Shown: positions 1 to 11,389 of the stretch, in pieces
Position numbering within the stretch: position 1 is the stretch's first letter
How the letters are laid out: every line of letters begins with the position of its first letter
Assembly: GCF_964355755.1 (NCBI RefSeq)
Contig: NC_092678.1
Span: 4,870,922-4,934,921, forward strand
DNA length: 64,000 bases
Direction of reading: 5' to 3'
Source: Antedon mediterranea
Taxonomy: Eukaryota; Echinodermata; Crinoidea; Comatulida; Antedonidae
Made by a program: the position numbers and the translations under genes
Notes under the pieces: model-generated
Told to the model about the DNA's origin: nothing
Databases searched by the model: none
What the model saw: only the letters and a program-made list of their open reading frames with translations

Positions 1-254
1 TTTTTTTTTTAAATTCTAAAAGCTACATATATACACATATTTGAGCATTTATCGTGATGCTGACGTCATAATCATACACTATATATAAACCACGTCGCAT
101 GATTGAACCGAGGATTTTGATCTTATGGTAAGATTTACGAACAAAAAACACCAAAAATCTGAGTAATAAATAATTAAACAAATTAATATAAAAGTCAAAC
201 ACAATCCGCGAATTTATTCGACGCTTCCGTTATAATAACCTCTTTAATATTGTA

Positions 255-290
255 GGGCCTGTGTACCGTAGGGCCTGTGTACCGTAGGGC
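255..290. repeat. Short direct repeat in gene-free left end
   Basis: Two and a half copies of a 16-bp unit (TAGGGCCTGTGTACCG) lie in tandem. The surrounding stretch 1-1100 shows no convincing exon. An open stretch at 381-596 on the minus strand has no splice or homology support. Confidence 0.5.
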
Positions 291-1111
291 CAATTGATGC
301 GTGCGCGTGTCAACAGCCTCTAATAGATATAATACTGTAGTATACATTTTAGTTTCATGAATATTGCATATCATATTGTTTCAATGAAATGTACAAACGC
401 TCGAAAATTGCACACACATTCCTTCTTTCCTTTGAATGTGAACCTTTCTCTCAAAATCCCAGACATGACTCCGCAATCCAGGGCTTATTCTATAGAATAG
501 AACAATAGGCTCAGCGCCATCACACTCGCACGCCCTCGTGTGTTGTTGTTGCAGTGCGCCTCCTTGCGCCCTACCGAGCGACATTGTTGTTGCCATGTGT
601 TAGTTGGTTCTAGTAGGCCTATTGTCAATTGATATTATTTTGGTTTGTTTATTAAAAGTGTTCATATCTCCGTGAAGTTGATTAGTCTTCGATTGTTTAC
701 AATTGTTAAGCACTGGATCTGCCATAGTTTAACCAATAACAATGTTGTTTAATAGTTAACACAAGTTTCTGTGTATAATTATCATACAGTTATTACTATC
801 CTATTGCAAACTAATAACCTACGTACTTAATACAAACTAACTATAAATAAAAATAACATCTGTGTAACAAATAGTCCGCTTTATCATAATAATTATTTAC
901 GAAAATATAAAAATATAACTTCTCCATAACACATAACATTGAACACCACATACAAACATACATACTACAGTATATTTACAGACATACAAGTTTATCTTCA
1001 AAAAATGAAGGTAAAGTTATTGGAAATTCAACCTCTATTAAAATAATGACATCAATCATTGAATAAGCAGACATGTCAGCATGTATGTTCAAACAAACCC
1101 TGTTGTTAGTA

Positions 1112-2010
1112 CAATAGTTGAACACCAGTGGAATAGTTGAACACCTGTAGAATAGTTCAACAGCAGTGGAAAAGTTGAACACCTGTAGAATAGTTCAACA
1201 GCAGTGGAATAGTTGAACACCTGTAGAATAGTTGAACACCGGTGCAATAGTTGAACACCAGTGGAATAGTTGAACACCGGTGCAATAGTTGAACACCGGT
1301 GGAATAGTTGAACACCGGTGCAATAGTTGAACACCAGTGGAATAGTTGAACACCTGTAGAATAGTTCAACAGCAGTGGAAAAGTTGAACACCAGTGGAAA
1401 AGTTGAACACCAGTGGAATAGTTGAACACCAGTGGAATAGTTGAACACCAGTGGAATAGTTGAACACCAGTGGAATAGTTGAACACCAGTGGAATAGTTA
1501 AACACCAGTGGAATAGTTGAACACCAGTGGAATAGTTGAACACCAGTGGAATAGTTGAACACCGGTGGAATAGTTGAACACCGGTGGAATAGTTGAACAC
1601 CGGTAAAAAAATTGAACACCGGTGAAAAAATTGAACAGCAGTGGAAAAATTGAACAGCGGTGGAAAAATTGAACACCGGTGGAATAGTTGAACACCGTTG
1701 GAATAGTTGAACACCGGTGGAATAGTTGAACACCGGTGGAATAGTTGAACACCGGTGGAATAGTTGAACACCTGTCGAATAGTTGAACACCGGTGGAATA
1801 GTTGAACACCGGTGGAACAGTTGAACATCAGTAGAATAGTTAAACACCAGTGGAATAGTTGAACACCAGTAGAATAGTTGAACACCAGTGGAATAGATGA
1901 ACACTGGTGGAATAGTTGAACACCGGTAAAATAGTTGAACACCAGTAAAATAGTTAAACACCAGTGGAAAAGTTGAACAGCAGTGGAAAAGTTGAACACC
2001 AGTGGAAAAG
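1112..2010. repeat. 19-bp tandem array, about 47 copies
   Basis: The unit is AATAGTTGAACACCGGTGG, with CACCAGTG, CACCTGTAG and AGCAGTGG variants. Because 19 is not a multiple of three, the minus strand stays open in all three frames with a 19-residue periodic translation, giving long but meaningless open frames of 103-310 codons. Many units carry the palindrome CACCGGTG. The array ends 45 bp beyond the stop codon of the receptor gene, and a donor-like GTAAGTGA (minus strand, about 2010-2018) sits at its edge, so it may lie in a 3' untranslated intron or in the trailer of that gene. Confidence 0.95.
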
Positions 2011-2054
2011 TCACTTACCACAATCCACTATAATGATGTGCTTATGCTGGACTG

Positions 2055-5000
2055 TTAAAATTCGCCCGACGGTTTTGTTACTATGTTTTCTGTATTCTCA
2101 ATATCATACGTTGCGATGGTGACAATGTCAGGATTTGGAAATGTCTGTTCATGAATATACACGTCTTCAATTGATGATTGCGGGTCTACATCTACAAAAA
2201 AATAAAAAATAAAGATCAATCAATCAGGTTGTCATGTCAATAGTATTCCTGTTGATCATGTCATAGTCTATTTGTCTATACAGGCTTTTTCAAAATGTAT
2301 TTATTTATTATCATAATGTAACTGGTTTTGAGTGGGCCTCACAACTTTGGGGTTTCCTTGAGGTCCCTTTCATCTTCTTTAAATTTACTCCTTTTTGTTA
2401 TATGTATTGTTTTTGATGAGATGAATAAAGAGATTGATTTGATTTGAATGTTTATTTTTCCCAAAATAATCACATATTTGCCCGCAAAGTGACTCAAATT
2501 GAAGCGAAATTGATGTACAGTTAAAAATATTACAGATAAGTATGTGTTTTTAAAACTATCTACTTAATCGCTTAAAGACAAACAGTTATATCAACAAAAA
2601 CAAAGTTGAATCATACCATCCATGATCGATAATTTATCCTCTTCTACTTTATTGTTCCTTCGTTTACGTATCAAATACATTAATGTTATAAGACAAAGAC
2701 CGCCAATGACGCCTACAAAAGTCATTGTAAGTATAGATTTGGTGGCAGATGTATTATTAATACCAATTGGTAAGCTTGTTGTCATTAGTGTAGTCCTGTG
2801 TGATCCTAGTGTAATCCTGTGTGATCCTGGTGTAGTGGGATCTGAGGGTGTCAAATAATCAATTAGTTTATTAAGATAAAAACTACAACTTCAATAATGT
2901 ACAATATAGCAAAAATTGGATGTGAAAATACTTGATATGAATTTATCAAACCTCAAGATAATATTGTAGTGGTATTGTAGCTAAGCTTTCTTACAAACCT
3001 TGGGGGTACTGCGTTCAAATCATCAAATCATACTAAAGTTTATTAGCAGTGTTCATGTATGTGATTTAATCACTGGGGAATATTTGTTGAAATAAGTTCA
3101 AGTTGTCCTCAAGTGTGTTCTGCCTTTCTAAAGTCAAAAATGTTTTTTATTTTTGGGAAGTGGGGGTTGGGAGCAAACATATACATATAATCTTACCTGC
3201 TATAATGAAGTATTGTGAAGGATATTCATGCGTATTTTCACACTCCTCACATCTCACCTACAAAACATATAAATAATTTCACTGTAGCATTGATTGACTG
3301 TAATGATAATCAACATAAACAAAAGAAAACATTGTCACACATGACTGAGAAGTTCACAACATATTGAACGATGCAGAATCTCTGATACACGATGTAATTT
3401 ACAATTACACCAGCACATATATTTTCTATCTTAAATTAATAAAGTGACCTATTTATTTGCTACTTTGAAAAGTGATGTAATTCTTTACTTACAAATGCCC
3501 TCCATATTCCTACTGTGACGTTTTCATAGATAACAAATGTCTGTAAGGAAGAACAAACAAAAAATTGTAATAGGCAACGTTTTCAGACAATTTTAATAAA
3601 CAAACATTTTTTTTGTAAATAACACAGACAAGACAAATACAGTACAATTACAGAGGAAAATAAAGACATTTAGTGTTTCCTAATGTTCTTGCCGAAAGTA
3701 TGAAGAGAAATACTATTTTGTTTCATAGACGTGGGCCGGAGACTGATAAGAAGAGGTCAGAAGTTCAACTACAATCCTCTCTCCTGAACATTGCGTTACC
3801 AACTTCATTATCCAGGATTAATAGTAAATATTGTTACCTGCGCAACATTTTCTTTAACCCACTTTATTCTTGCATCCTCGTCACTTCTTAAACAGACTCT
3901 GTATGGTGAATGAATCGGCAACAATTCATATCCCACTAGTACTGAATAGTTGGCAAAAACCTCAGCATATACACCAGATTCTAAGATAAGAACATGTATA
4001 TAGAACTATGTAGAAACATATTATATTATTTGACAAAACTACTTTCAGCAATAAGGCTGAGCAAGTTTAAAATATTAAATAAGTAAAGTAGAAAGATGAC
4101 TATTTTATATAAATGCATTGCAGCATATATGGAGATGTTATTATAATATAACACAATATTTATCTTCAATTAAGTTTAATTCAGTATTTAACAAAGACCC
4201 TTGAAAAAATTCTGTGTAAAATAATAACACTTTATTTATTTGACTAGATACATGAAGCAAAAATTATTATAGCGAAAAATAAACAGAATAATGATAAACT
4301 CAACCTACTCTTGCATTGTGGGTATTCAGTCCAACCATTGGACAAACAAGTGACGTACTCGGCTCCAACTAGTGTGTACCCAGCATTGCAAACAATTTTC
4401 ACCGTTTCACCAATTATGTAGAAGTCATGAACTAGATCAATAGCATTTCCATGTGGTACCGAAATTGAAGATTCACAATCTAAAGGATAAGACAGACAAA
4501 TTTTAAAATCCTCAGACGTAAAATATCAGGCCAGACTTTAAACTGAAATCATTTACTGTACTAACTAATTGTCATAAATGAATAGAATGGTTTACCTTTG
4601 TAAAACCTTATACTTTTATCGATTCTTGTATCAGGGCCAACTGGGAAGCTGGTTACTGTCAGATAATAATCTACATTCATTTGAATTCCGCCATTGAACC
4701 CAGACGAGCAATCGTAATAAAATGTTACGTTTCGATCCTGAAATAAAAAAAATAATTTAAATGATTTGAGTGTGCTTTCTTTTATAATTGAAAAGTTTTT
4801 ATTTTTTGTAATTATCCTGAAAGAAGAAAGACTTATTTGTGCTTTACTGTACCTGATCTTTCAAGGTGTTTGTGAATGTCATCAAATTACAAGCCTCATA
4901 TGCATTACCGTCTTCTGATTTAATCTCAATACGGTATCCTTTTAAATTTTCAATATTACCTGCATCAGACAAATAACAGTCAAGTTTGTTGTTTTATAAA

Positions 5001-8000
5001 TGTTACAAAATAGCCTCATATTAAAGCGGATAAGTTGATAAAATGTTCAATAGCTAAAACAGATTAATCAAAAATAAATCAATGCGGACGCTCATCAAGC
5101 TACTATGCTTGAAAGCAGATATTAAGTTGCGTTCACAAGGTGATAAATATTACTGTCTGTTTGTAATTTCTTTACTATAAATTCATTTATTTCCAGTTTT
5201 GAATATAATAGCTAGTTAAAATTTGTTTTTTGTAAATTTAAATAAAAGATATTTCAAAGTGTTTACCATTAGATCCAAGTTGCCATGTTATGTTAAACTC
5301 AAACTTGTTTGATTTATCATTTGATCTGTACCGACTGACTTGAAGGTTGACAGGTGTTGGGGGCGGTAGATCTCGACCCGCAGATGGTAACGGTGAACAC
5401 CCTGTAAAAACAATGATCATGATACATCACCATACTTTTGCAGAGATTATCTTTGCGTCAGTTTGGTATATAGTATACTACACATAAATTAATTATTTTA
5501 TCATCTTACAAAATTTTAAAAAGGAACGTCACTTACAGTCTCCTGGGTCACCTAATGTACAGTTAATTTGACCTCTATACTCAGTTGCCTGAAAAATATT
5601 AATTAAAAAATAAGATTATATATTTTCATATAAATCTAATATGAACATACAGTACTGTATTTGAAAAGTTAAGGTAATACAGACGTCACATGTGATACAC
5701 GTGACAGTGTATTACAGAATGTTTTATGATACTAGACATAAAATGCCATATGTTTAATAAATAAAACCATTAATCCCAAGCCAATATAATGTTATTACTT
5801 CATAGAATACCAGTCAACTGAAATTAATATTTAAATAATTTCCTGGTTATGATACAATGTTTAAACCTGTAATAAAAAGACTTTGTTTGAATGAGCCAAA
5901 ACGCCAACAATCATTTTCAATTGTCATACAGTATCAGTGTTCAGTCAACCATTCATTTTGATACAATTATTATGAAAAACCATGGAGTAAAGAATACTCC
6001 ATGGAAAAACAAACTGCATATTTGTTTATTTTGTATAGTGTTACTATAGTATATAAAGTAAAGCACTGTTATCATGCCAACTGTAATTGAATTTGAACTT
6101 GGCAACCAAACTAAAAAATATACGGTACTTTCCCTCACATTTCAATTGTCAATTTCAATTATGAAGTTTCCAGTTAAGCAAGAAGTTCCTTTGCTACCTT
6201 ATAATGCATTTCAACTTATTTCTATGAATCAAATTGTCGTGAGGTGGTTTCCCGAATGATCGTAAAATCAAAACGGTACTGGGTATGACCAACTAGCGTT
6301 ATTGTCACCGGCTAGTCATCCATTCATAGAAGTACTGATGTAGTAGCCTACCTGTACGGTGACCATAGAATGTGACCCGAGGCATGACTAACTACGACTT
6401 TTAGATGATAGAAAGTTGAGAAAAATGTTACGAGTAGTTGTACGACATGAAGATGTTTATGAAATTATGTCAATAATGTTTACACACTAGGCATACAAAT
6501 GTATCCTGTTCAATTGGACAATGTACTTGAGTGATCAACTCCTAAACAAATCTAATTATTGAATTTTAATAAAAACACAAAAAAATGTTCAACAATATAA
6601 TGAACAGCAAGTCAAACACCAAGCTCCTGAGGACGAGCATATTGATCGAAACATTGAGAAACTTAACAGTTCTTTTCAGAACTAATATACGTGGTGTACC
6701 GCAAACTTATATCAAGCCCACATTTAATATGTTTATTCATGTTAATTGATGAGTCATCAAGATAGTTCCTAGAAGATGGCAATCTTATTATGTATAATGT
6801 GTTGTCGTCATAATTCATTCATGTTTAAACCATAAAAAAAAGGAAGTGTAGACAATGACTCTATTTAACAATAATTACCATATTTTTCACGTCTTTGAAT
6901 TGATCAAACTTCTACATCTCTGTACACTATCACAAACATGTGATGTGCCTATATATGGACATGATGTCATATCACTACTATATTTGGGCATATCTTTTGT
7001 AAATTGTATCCTTTTTTATATATAATTATCATTGGTTTTATACTTTTATACAAATTTTAATATTGAGAAAATGTAAATATCTTTGTAATTCAGCTAAGGC
7101 TGCGATGATGATGGTGAAATAAATGAAATGAAAAAAAAAAAAAAATCAAAAAAAAAATCACTACCATATATGGGTACATTTCATTTTTTGTCACATGAAG
7201 TGTGATAGTGTAAACAGAGCTTAAGAAGATGGCAAACTAACAATCCTAGAGCATGAAAGACTTTATAATTCAAACAATTTGATAGGCTATTGAGTTTATG
7301 CTCTGGGTTGTATTAACTATGTTCTTAAGAGAGTTATCATGGACATACTGTATATAGAGGAGAGGAACATAGTACTGTAGAAACAATAGGACTATGAGGG
7401 ATACAAAATTAATGACCGTTTGATTTTCATTATTATAATACATTGTATAGATAGCATTGTAATGTGGTTTTAGTACATGTTGATGCAGAACGCACCTTCA
7501 TATCAAAGTGTGAGACTGTTACAAAAGTGTATATTCAAGTAAATTATTATTATTTACTTAGCCAAAAGGTTGCAGAGTATGTAAACTTTATACTTTTAAA
7601 GTGTTTAGACCCTGGGCCATGACGCAACTAGTTCCTTATTAGATAGCATCAAATTGAAAGCTATTCTATAATCAAATGCAATGAACTGAAACCAAAACTA
7701 GAATGTGTATTGCGAAACCCTTCCTTCCTGTATTTATTATTGGGAGTAACAATAGATATATCAATGATAATATGTCCTTTAGTATTAATATTATAATGCC
7801 TACAAAAAAAACTTATGTTCATATTAAGTCCTATATTTTCCTTTAAAAAAAAAAATTTATAGGTTGAAGATTTTTTGTTGTTATTTAAAATCCAAAGCAT
7901 TGGTAACAATATATAAATTATTCATTTTTTTTTTATTTATAAAAAATATTATAATTTAGAAAATCACAGACAAATCAGTAATTAATATACAGAACTTGGT

Positions 8001-8127
8001 TAAAAAAATAACAAATGGAACATACCGGTAATGTACAATCATTGGTTATGCAAGAAGCGTGAGCAGCTAAGAGGCTAGAAATGCTGGCAAATAAGATGAT
8101 GAGTGGAGAGATGGTACAGCAGCTCAT
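2055..8127 (-). CDS. IL-17 receptor D1-like / sushi type I membrane protein
   Basis: Eleven exons (minus strand): 8026-8127, 5537-5588, 5267-5401, 4853-4959, 4596-4737, 4309-4479, 3838-3980, 3493-3540, 3197-3257, 2617-2841, 2055-2191. All have GT-AG borders and compatible phases; they sum to 1323 nt, or 440 residues. Seen: a signal peptide (about 1-24, hydrophobic after MSCC), then a proline-led fibronectin-III-like domain (about 55-175) with NITW, GYRIEIKS and YYLTVTSFP motifs. A sushi/CCP domain follows (about 180-236, four cysteines, CNAGYTLVG and NGWTEYPQC), then a cysteine-containing region, a Ser/Thr-rich stalk, a membrane helix (around ILTMTFVGVIGGLCLITLMYL) and RKRR. The tail is about 70 residues with tyrosines in VYIHE and TYDIE. 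The spacing of the first domain resembles the IL-17RD D1 domain. No SEFIR domain is present, so signalling through Act1-type adaptors is not expected. It could be a decoy, co-receptor or lineage-specific receptor. The family call is inference; the gene structure is firm. Confidence 0.75.
2322..2449 (+). repeat. Possible non-LTR retrotransposon 3' end
   Basis: The stretch carries AATAAAGAG followed by a short ATTGATTTGATTTG tail repeat, as many LINE 3' ends do. It lies in the last intron of the receptor gene. No reverse transcriptase is present. This is a compositional call only. Confidence 0.3.
6240..6300 (+). repeat. Interspersed repeat fragment shared with 51766-51825
   Basis: A segment containing GGTTTCCCGAATGATCGTAAAATC and CGGTACTGGGTATGACCAACTAGCGTT recurs with few changes at 51766-51825 in a DALRD3 intron. 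The type of element is not recognised. Confidence 0.5.
6621..6720 (+). repeat. Penelope-like element end fragment (copy 1)
   Basis: The motif CTCCTGAGGACGAG, a short hairpin, GAAACATTGAG and AACAGTTCTTTTCAGAACTAATATACGTGGTGT recurs at 19264-19345 and near 26556-26700. The CTGARGA-hairpin-CGAAAC pattern is typical of terminal repeats of Penelope-like elements. The assignment is inference because no reverse transcriptase or GIY-YIG domain is present. Confidence 0.4.
6905..7224. mobile_element. MITE-A copy interrupted by a retroposon tail
   Basis: The left part (6905-7010) and right part (7163-7224, ending GTGTAAACAGAGCTTAAG) match opposite halves of the window's commonest MITE (see 52567-52742). 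Between them lies about 150 bp ending in AATAAATGAAATG plus a long A-tract, which looks like the 3' end of a LINE or SINE inserted into the MITE. Confidence 0.55.
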
Positions 8128-8400
8128 CTTGGCTTGATTCAGGAAGATAACTGAAAAAAAAAATCACAATTATTAGATTATATAAAGCATCAAAATGATG
8201 GTGTATGCAGTTGGGTCATTCTTCAGTAAGTGTCTAATTTCAGGTTTATAAAAAATCGATTTTAAAATTTGCATTTTTTAAATTTTAAAAGTTTATTCAG
8301 ATAAATGAACATGTATTACGTGGCAAGCGTATGTTTGGCGCAATCTTTATTATGTATTTCGTATTTTATTCGTATTTATAAATACATGGTTCTATGTTAC

Positions 8401-9354
8401 TGTCATTTCCGTCACATTTATGGAATATAAAAAGATAGAAAAAATAACGGTTTAGGAATTATGAAATTATTTCCATTATTAATTCTTTGATACTATATAT
8501 TATTTTTGTCTCTATTCATCAAAAAATGATTGTTTTAACATTTATTAGTACGATGTTATACGTTCAAAACCATTTATTATTCCAAAAAATAATAATTTTC
8601 AGAAAATAGTATGACTGTCACTGATGTTTTACAAAATTCTGTTGAACTAATATTACTATCCATTGACATAGTAGAAGAATATTGTTTATATTTCAATATA
8701 CCACATAATTGCGTTCATTACTTAAATATTTTAGGATTTAAAAGGATAAAATATCCATGTGATGGAGATGAAACCGTGACGGATATGACGAACTTAAAAA
8801 ATCATGTGACGGAGATGACTGTAAGATATGATTTGATTATGTTTATTGACCACAGTCACATAGATATACAATGTAATAACATAATAAAGATATACAAAAC
8901 AAAATGTACAACAAAAAAAGGCCCTGGCAATAACAAAAAGTCATATCGGTCACTGGCCATCATCTCCGTCACAACGAAACATTGGGAAATGTGACGAAGC
9001 TGACCGTGACGGAGATGATGTATTTAGCATTGGACAGCCTAGGATCACATTGTAGGCATGTCTGACAGCGGAGACGGATTGCATACTTCTAGATACCATG
9101 AATAACTTGTACTTCCAGTTGAAAAAACCAGAAATTATAATTATTTAATGAGTTCTATACCGTTCGGATATGACATTCAATAAAGGTACGCAACTGTAAT
9201 TTTTCTAAAACCTCGTTTTATTAGCTTTTTTTCCTCTTTTTTTTTTCTAGTTTTATTTCAATATCTTCGCATGTTTACAACGCACAGTCAATTTTTTTCC
9301 CCGCCGTTCATTAAACTGTAGACGGCACATTTAAATTATGTGACGGAAATGACA
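8401..9354. repeat. Inverted-repeat-bounded block of TGACGGARATGA motifs
   Basis: TGTCATTTCCGTCACAT at 8401-8417 is perfectly inverted at 9338-9354. Inside, the related GTGACGGAGATGA occurs at 8776-8789 (variant), 8816-8829, 8961-8972 (inverted) and 9006-9018, with further variants at 8757 and 8989. It may be a non-autonomous transposon with degenerate subterminal repeats, but no target-site duplication was seen. Confidence 0.5.
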
Positions 9355-9766
9355 CAAAACTGCGGGACAAGCTTTTTCCAAACAAAAACTTTAAAGTTTG
9401 AGATTTAATGTATGTAGAGATGTATTTCGAAGAATATAATCGCATGAAATCATGATTAACTAACTTTTTACAATATTTTCGATAACAAAAGTCCTGTTAT
9501 CAAATATATACGGCGATCATAAAATTGAAGATGTACGATCGGGACATATGATTTTAGGGGGTTGCCTGAAACATTTTTATAAAAATTAACAATATCAATG
9601 TAATTATCTTTGTTTTATGTAATTAATTATATTTACAACAATGTTGATTATGATTTAAGTCAAGAATTTTTATATTTTAATAATGAATTTTCAGTCTCCA
9701 TCCCACCAAAGTATCGGGACACGATTTTAGACACTACTAGAAGAGTAATCGGGCAAGCAACTTTTC

Positions 9767-10499
9767 GGCGCTACTGCAGTTTCGCACCACACTGTTATAT
9801 CTTCGATATCTTCGTTTTTTACACTCACAACATAATATTATGTAACATGTTTATACGATTCGACCACTTACTAAGTAATTTTTTTAAAATAACAATACTT
9901 TTCAAAACATTTTAAACAATACTGAACTCGCTGTCAACACACTGCGAAATGTTCGCCATATTTATCACTTAATTGCCAGAATTTATGCTTCATTTTACCC
10001 CAAAAATTGTAGAAACTATAGAGGGCAGTGTTATAAAATCCGATTACACATATAGGCCTATTAGTTTTGAAAAGCAAGAAATGTTTTCAGCTGGCGAAAT
10101 AATAAATGTTAAATTAATATTTCATTATTATTATTAATATTTATATTAATGGTTCCTATCAATGTTTTATGTACGGACTCATATCGTCGCCCTTTTGATA
10201 TGTACAGCTGGTTCTTTATAAAAACCACTCTTTGCAGTTTAAAAATAAAAACAGAAAATAAAACATACATTGATTTCTGGCAATTTTCTGATTCTAAAAT
10301 GGCCACAGTTCGATCGAAGTATTCGCGAAAAAAGGAGCTGTTTTGAAAGGCATTTTTTGTTATGATAAAGGTAATTAACGGTGGCTAAATCATGGGAACA
10401 TGTTACATAATGGCCCAAAATTGTATGGTGTTGGTGTGAGAAAAAAATTAAGCGAGAAATCGAAGATATAACAGTGTGGTGCGAAACTGCAGTAGCGCC
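9767..10499. mobile_element. 733-bp non-autonomous DNA transposon with 8-bp TSD
   Basis: Perfect 41-bp terminal inverted repeats (9767-9807 and 10459-10499) begin GGCGCTACTGCAGTTTCGCA, with imperfect pairing continuing inward. The element is flanked by an exact 8-bp direct repeat AACTTTTC (9759-9766 and 10500-10507). No transposase frame lies inside. An 8-bp duplication fits hAT-, P- or Merlin-type transposition. The ends do not show the usual hAT CAGNG, so the superfamily is left open. Confidence 0.88.
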
Positions 10500-11389
10500 A
10501 ACTTTTCCTGGTAATAGAAATAACAAACCAAACCAATTCACTCTATCTAATACCTCCATGGTCTTTCTACTGATCTATATCAGAGTGAGTACAGTACTAA
10601 GTCTTTCTGTCCAACCAATCATAATCATCCATATAGACAGTGTTGGGTACTTAGTTAGTTGGGCCGGCTAGGCTAGGAAAGGAAGGAAATCCGTCCTGCC
10701 ATTCACTCACCAAATCATTACATTTTGAAATTTTATTAGCACTAACATTTTAAATACTTACTGAAGAATCTGCTTCCCTAGTTCAATGTCAATTGCCAAA
10801 CCATTGGTGTAACTTTAAGACAACTTTTTTCTTCTTCCTCAAAAACCTTTCTCTCAGCCTTGTGTTGTTGTTGTGATGTTGAAAAACTATAGAGGGGGTA
10901 GTTGCAAATTTAGTAGTCTCTAGAAGGAGACGTTCTTTGATAGTCAAAGTTAAAAATCAGAAACAACGTCTGGACATATCGACCCTATATCACCTAGCAA
11001 CAAAAAACACTTGTTGGGGGCTGGCACACGGCCGGTGTTTGTTTACAATTTTACATTAACTTAAAAACACCTAGGGCCTAGTTTAGAATGTCAAATCGTA
11101 AGTTTTTGTAAATTATTTAAACAGTTAAACATAATATAAATGTTACCCTCAAACTACCACGATTAATGGGTTTAATTAGCTAGGCCTAGCTTGGCTGCAC
11201 ATGTAACTCGCAACATGATCCTATCCGATTATCTATTCTAAAGTAGGATAGTACTTATCTACTGTCTTTTTTGTACAGGTTTCTCTGTGTGTGATGCCTA
11301 GGCCACAGTAGTAGTAGGAGGCTAAACTGTAAATGACATTCATATGTAATTCATTTTGTTTATTAGACCGTTTCTAATCATTTACTACT

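Larger units (their letters stand above)
8128..11389. other. Divergent intergenic region, no supported gene
   Basis: It separates the minus-strand receptor (start 8127) from the plus-strand CFAP92-like gene (start 11390). It holds the TGACGGARATGA motif cluster (8401-9354) and a 733-bp transposon (9767-10499). The 127-codon open frame at 8611-8994 has no recognisable features and runs through repeated motifs. A possible untranslated leader exon of the CFAP92-like gene ends at a donor near 11097 (AATCGTAAGT), with an acceptor before 11367. This is weakly supported. Confidence 0.6.

Noticed and set aside
381-596. 71-codon minus-strand frame starting MATTMSLG
   Set aside because: It has a plausible 5'-exon look near a G/C-richer patch, but no partner exon or homology could be identified inside the window.
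1089-2021. Minus-strand open frames of 310, 285 and 103 codons
   Set aside because: They are translations of the 19-bp tandem array in different frames; the periodic peptide follows from the repeat length and no splice or start context supports a gene.
8611-8994. 127-codon plus-strand frame
   Set aside because: It overlaps the TGACGGARATGA motif cluster, has no recognisable domain and shows no splice partners.
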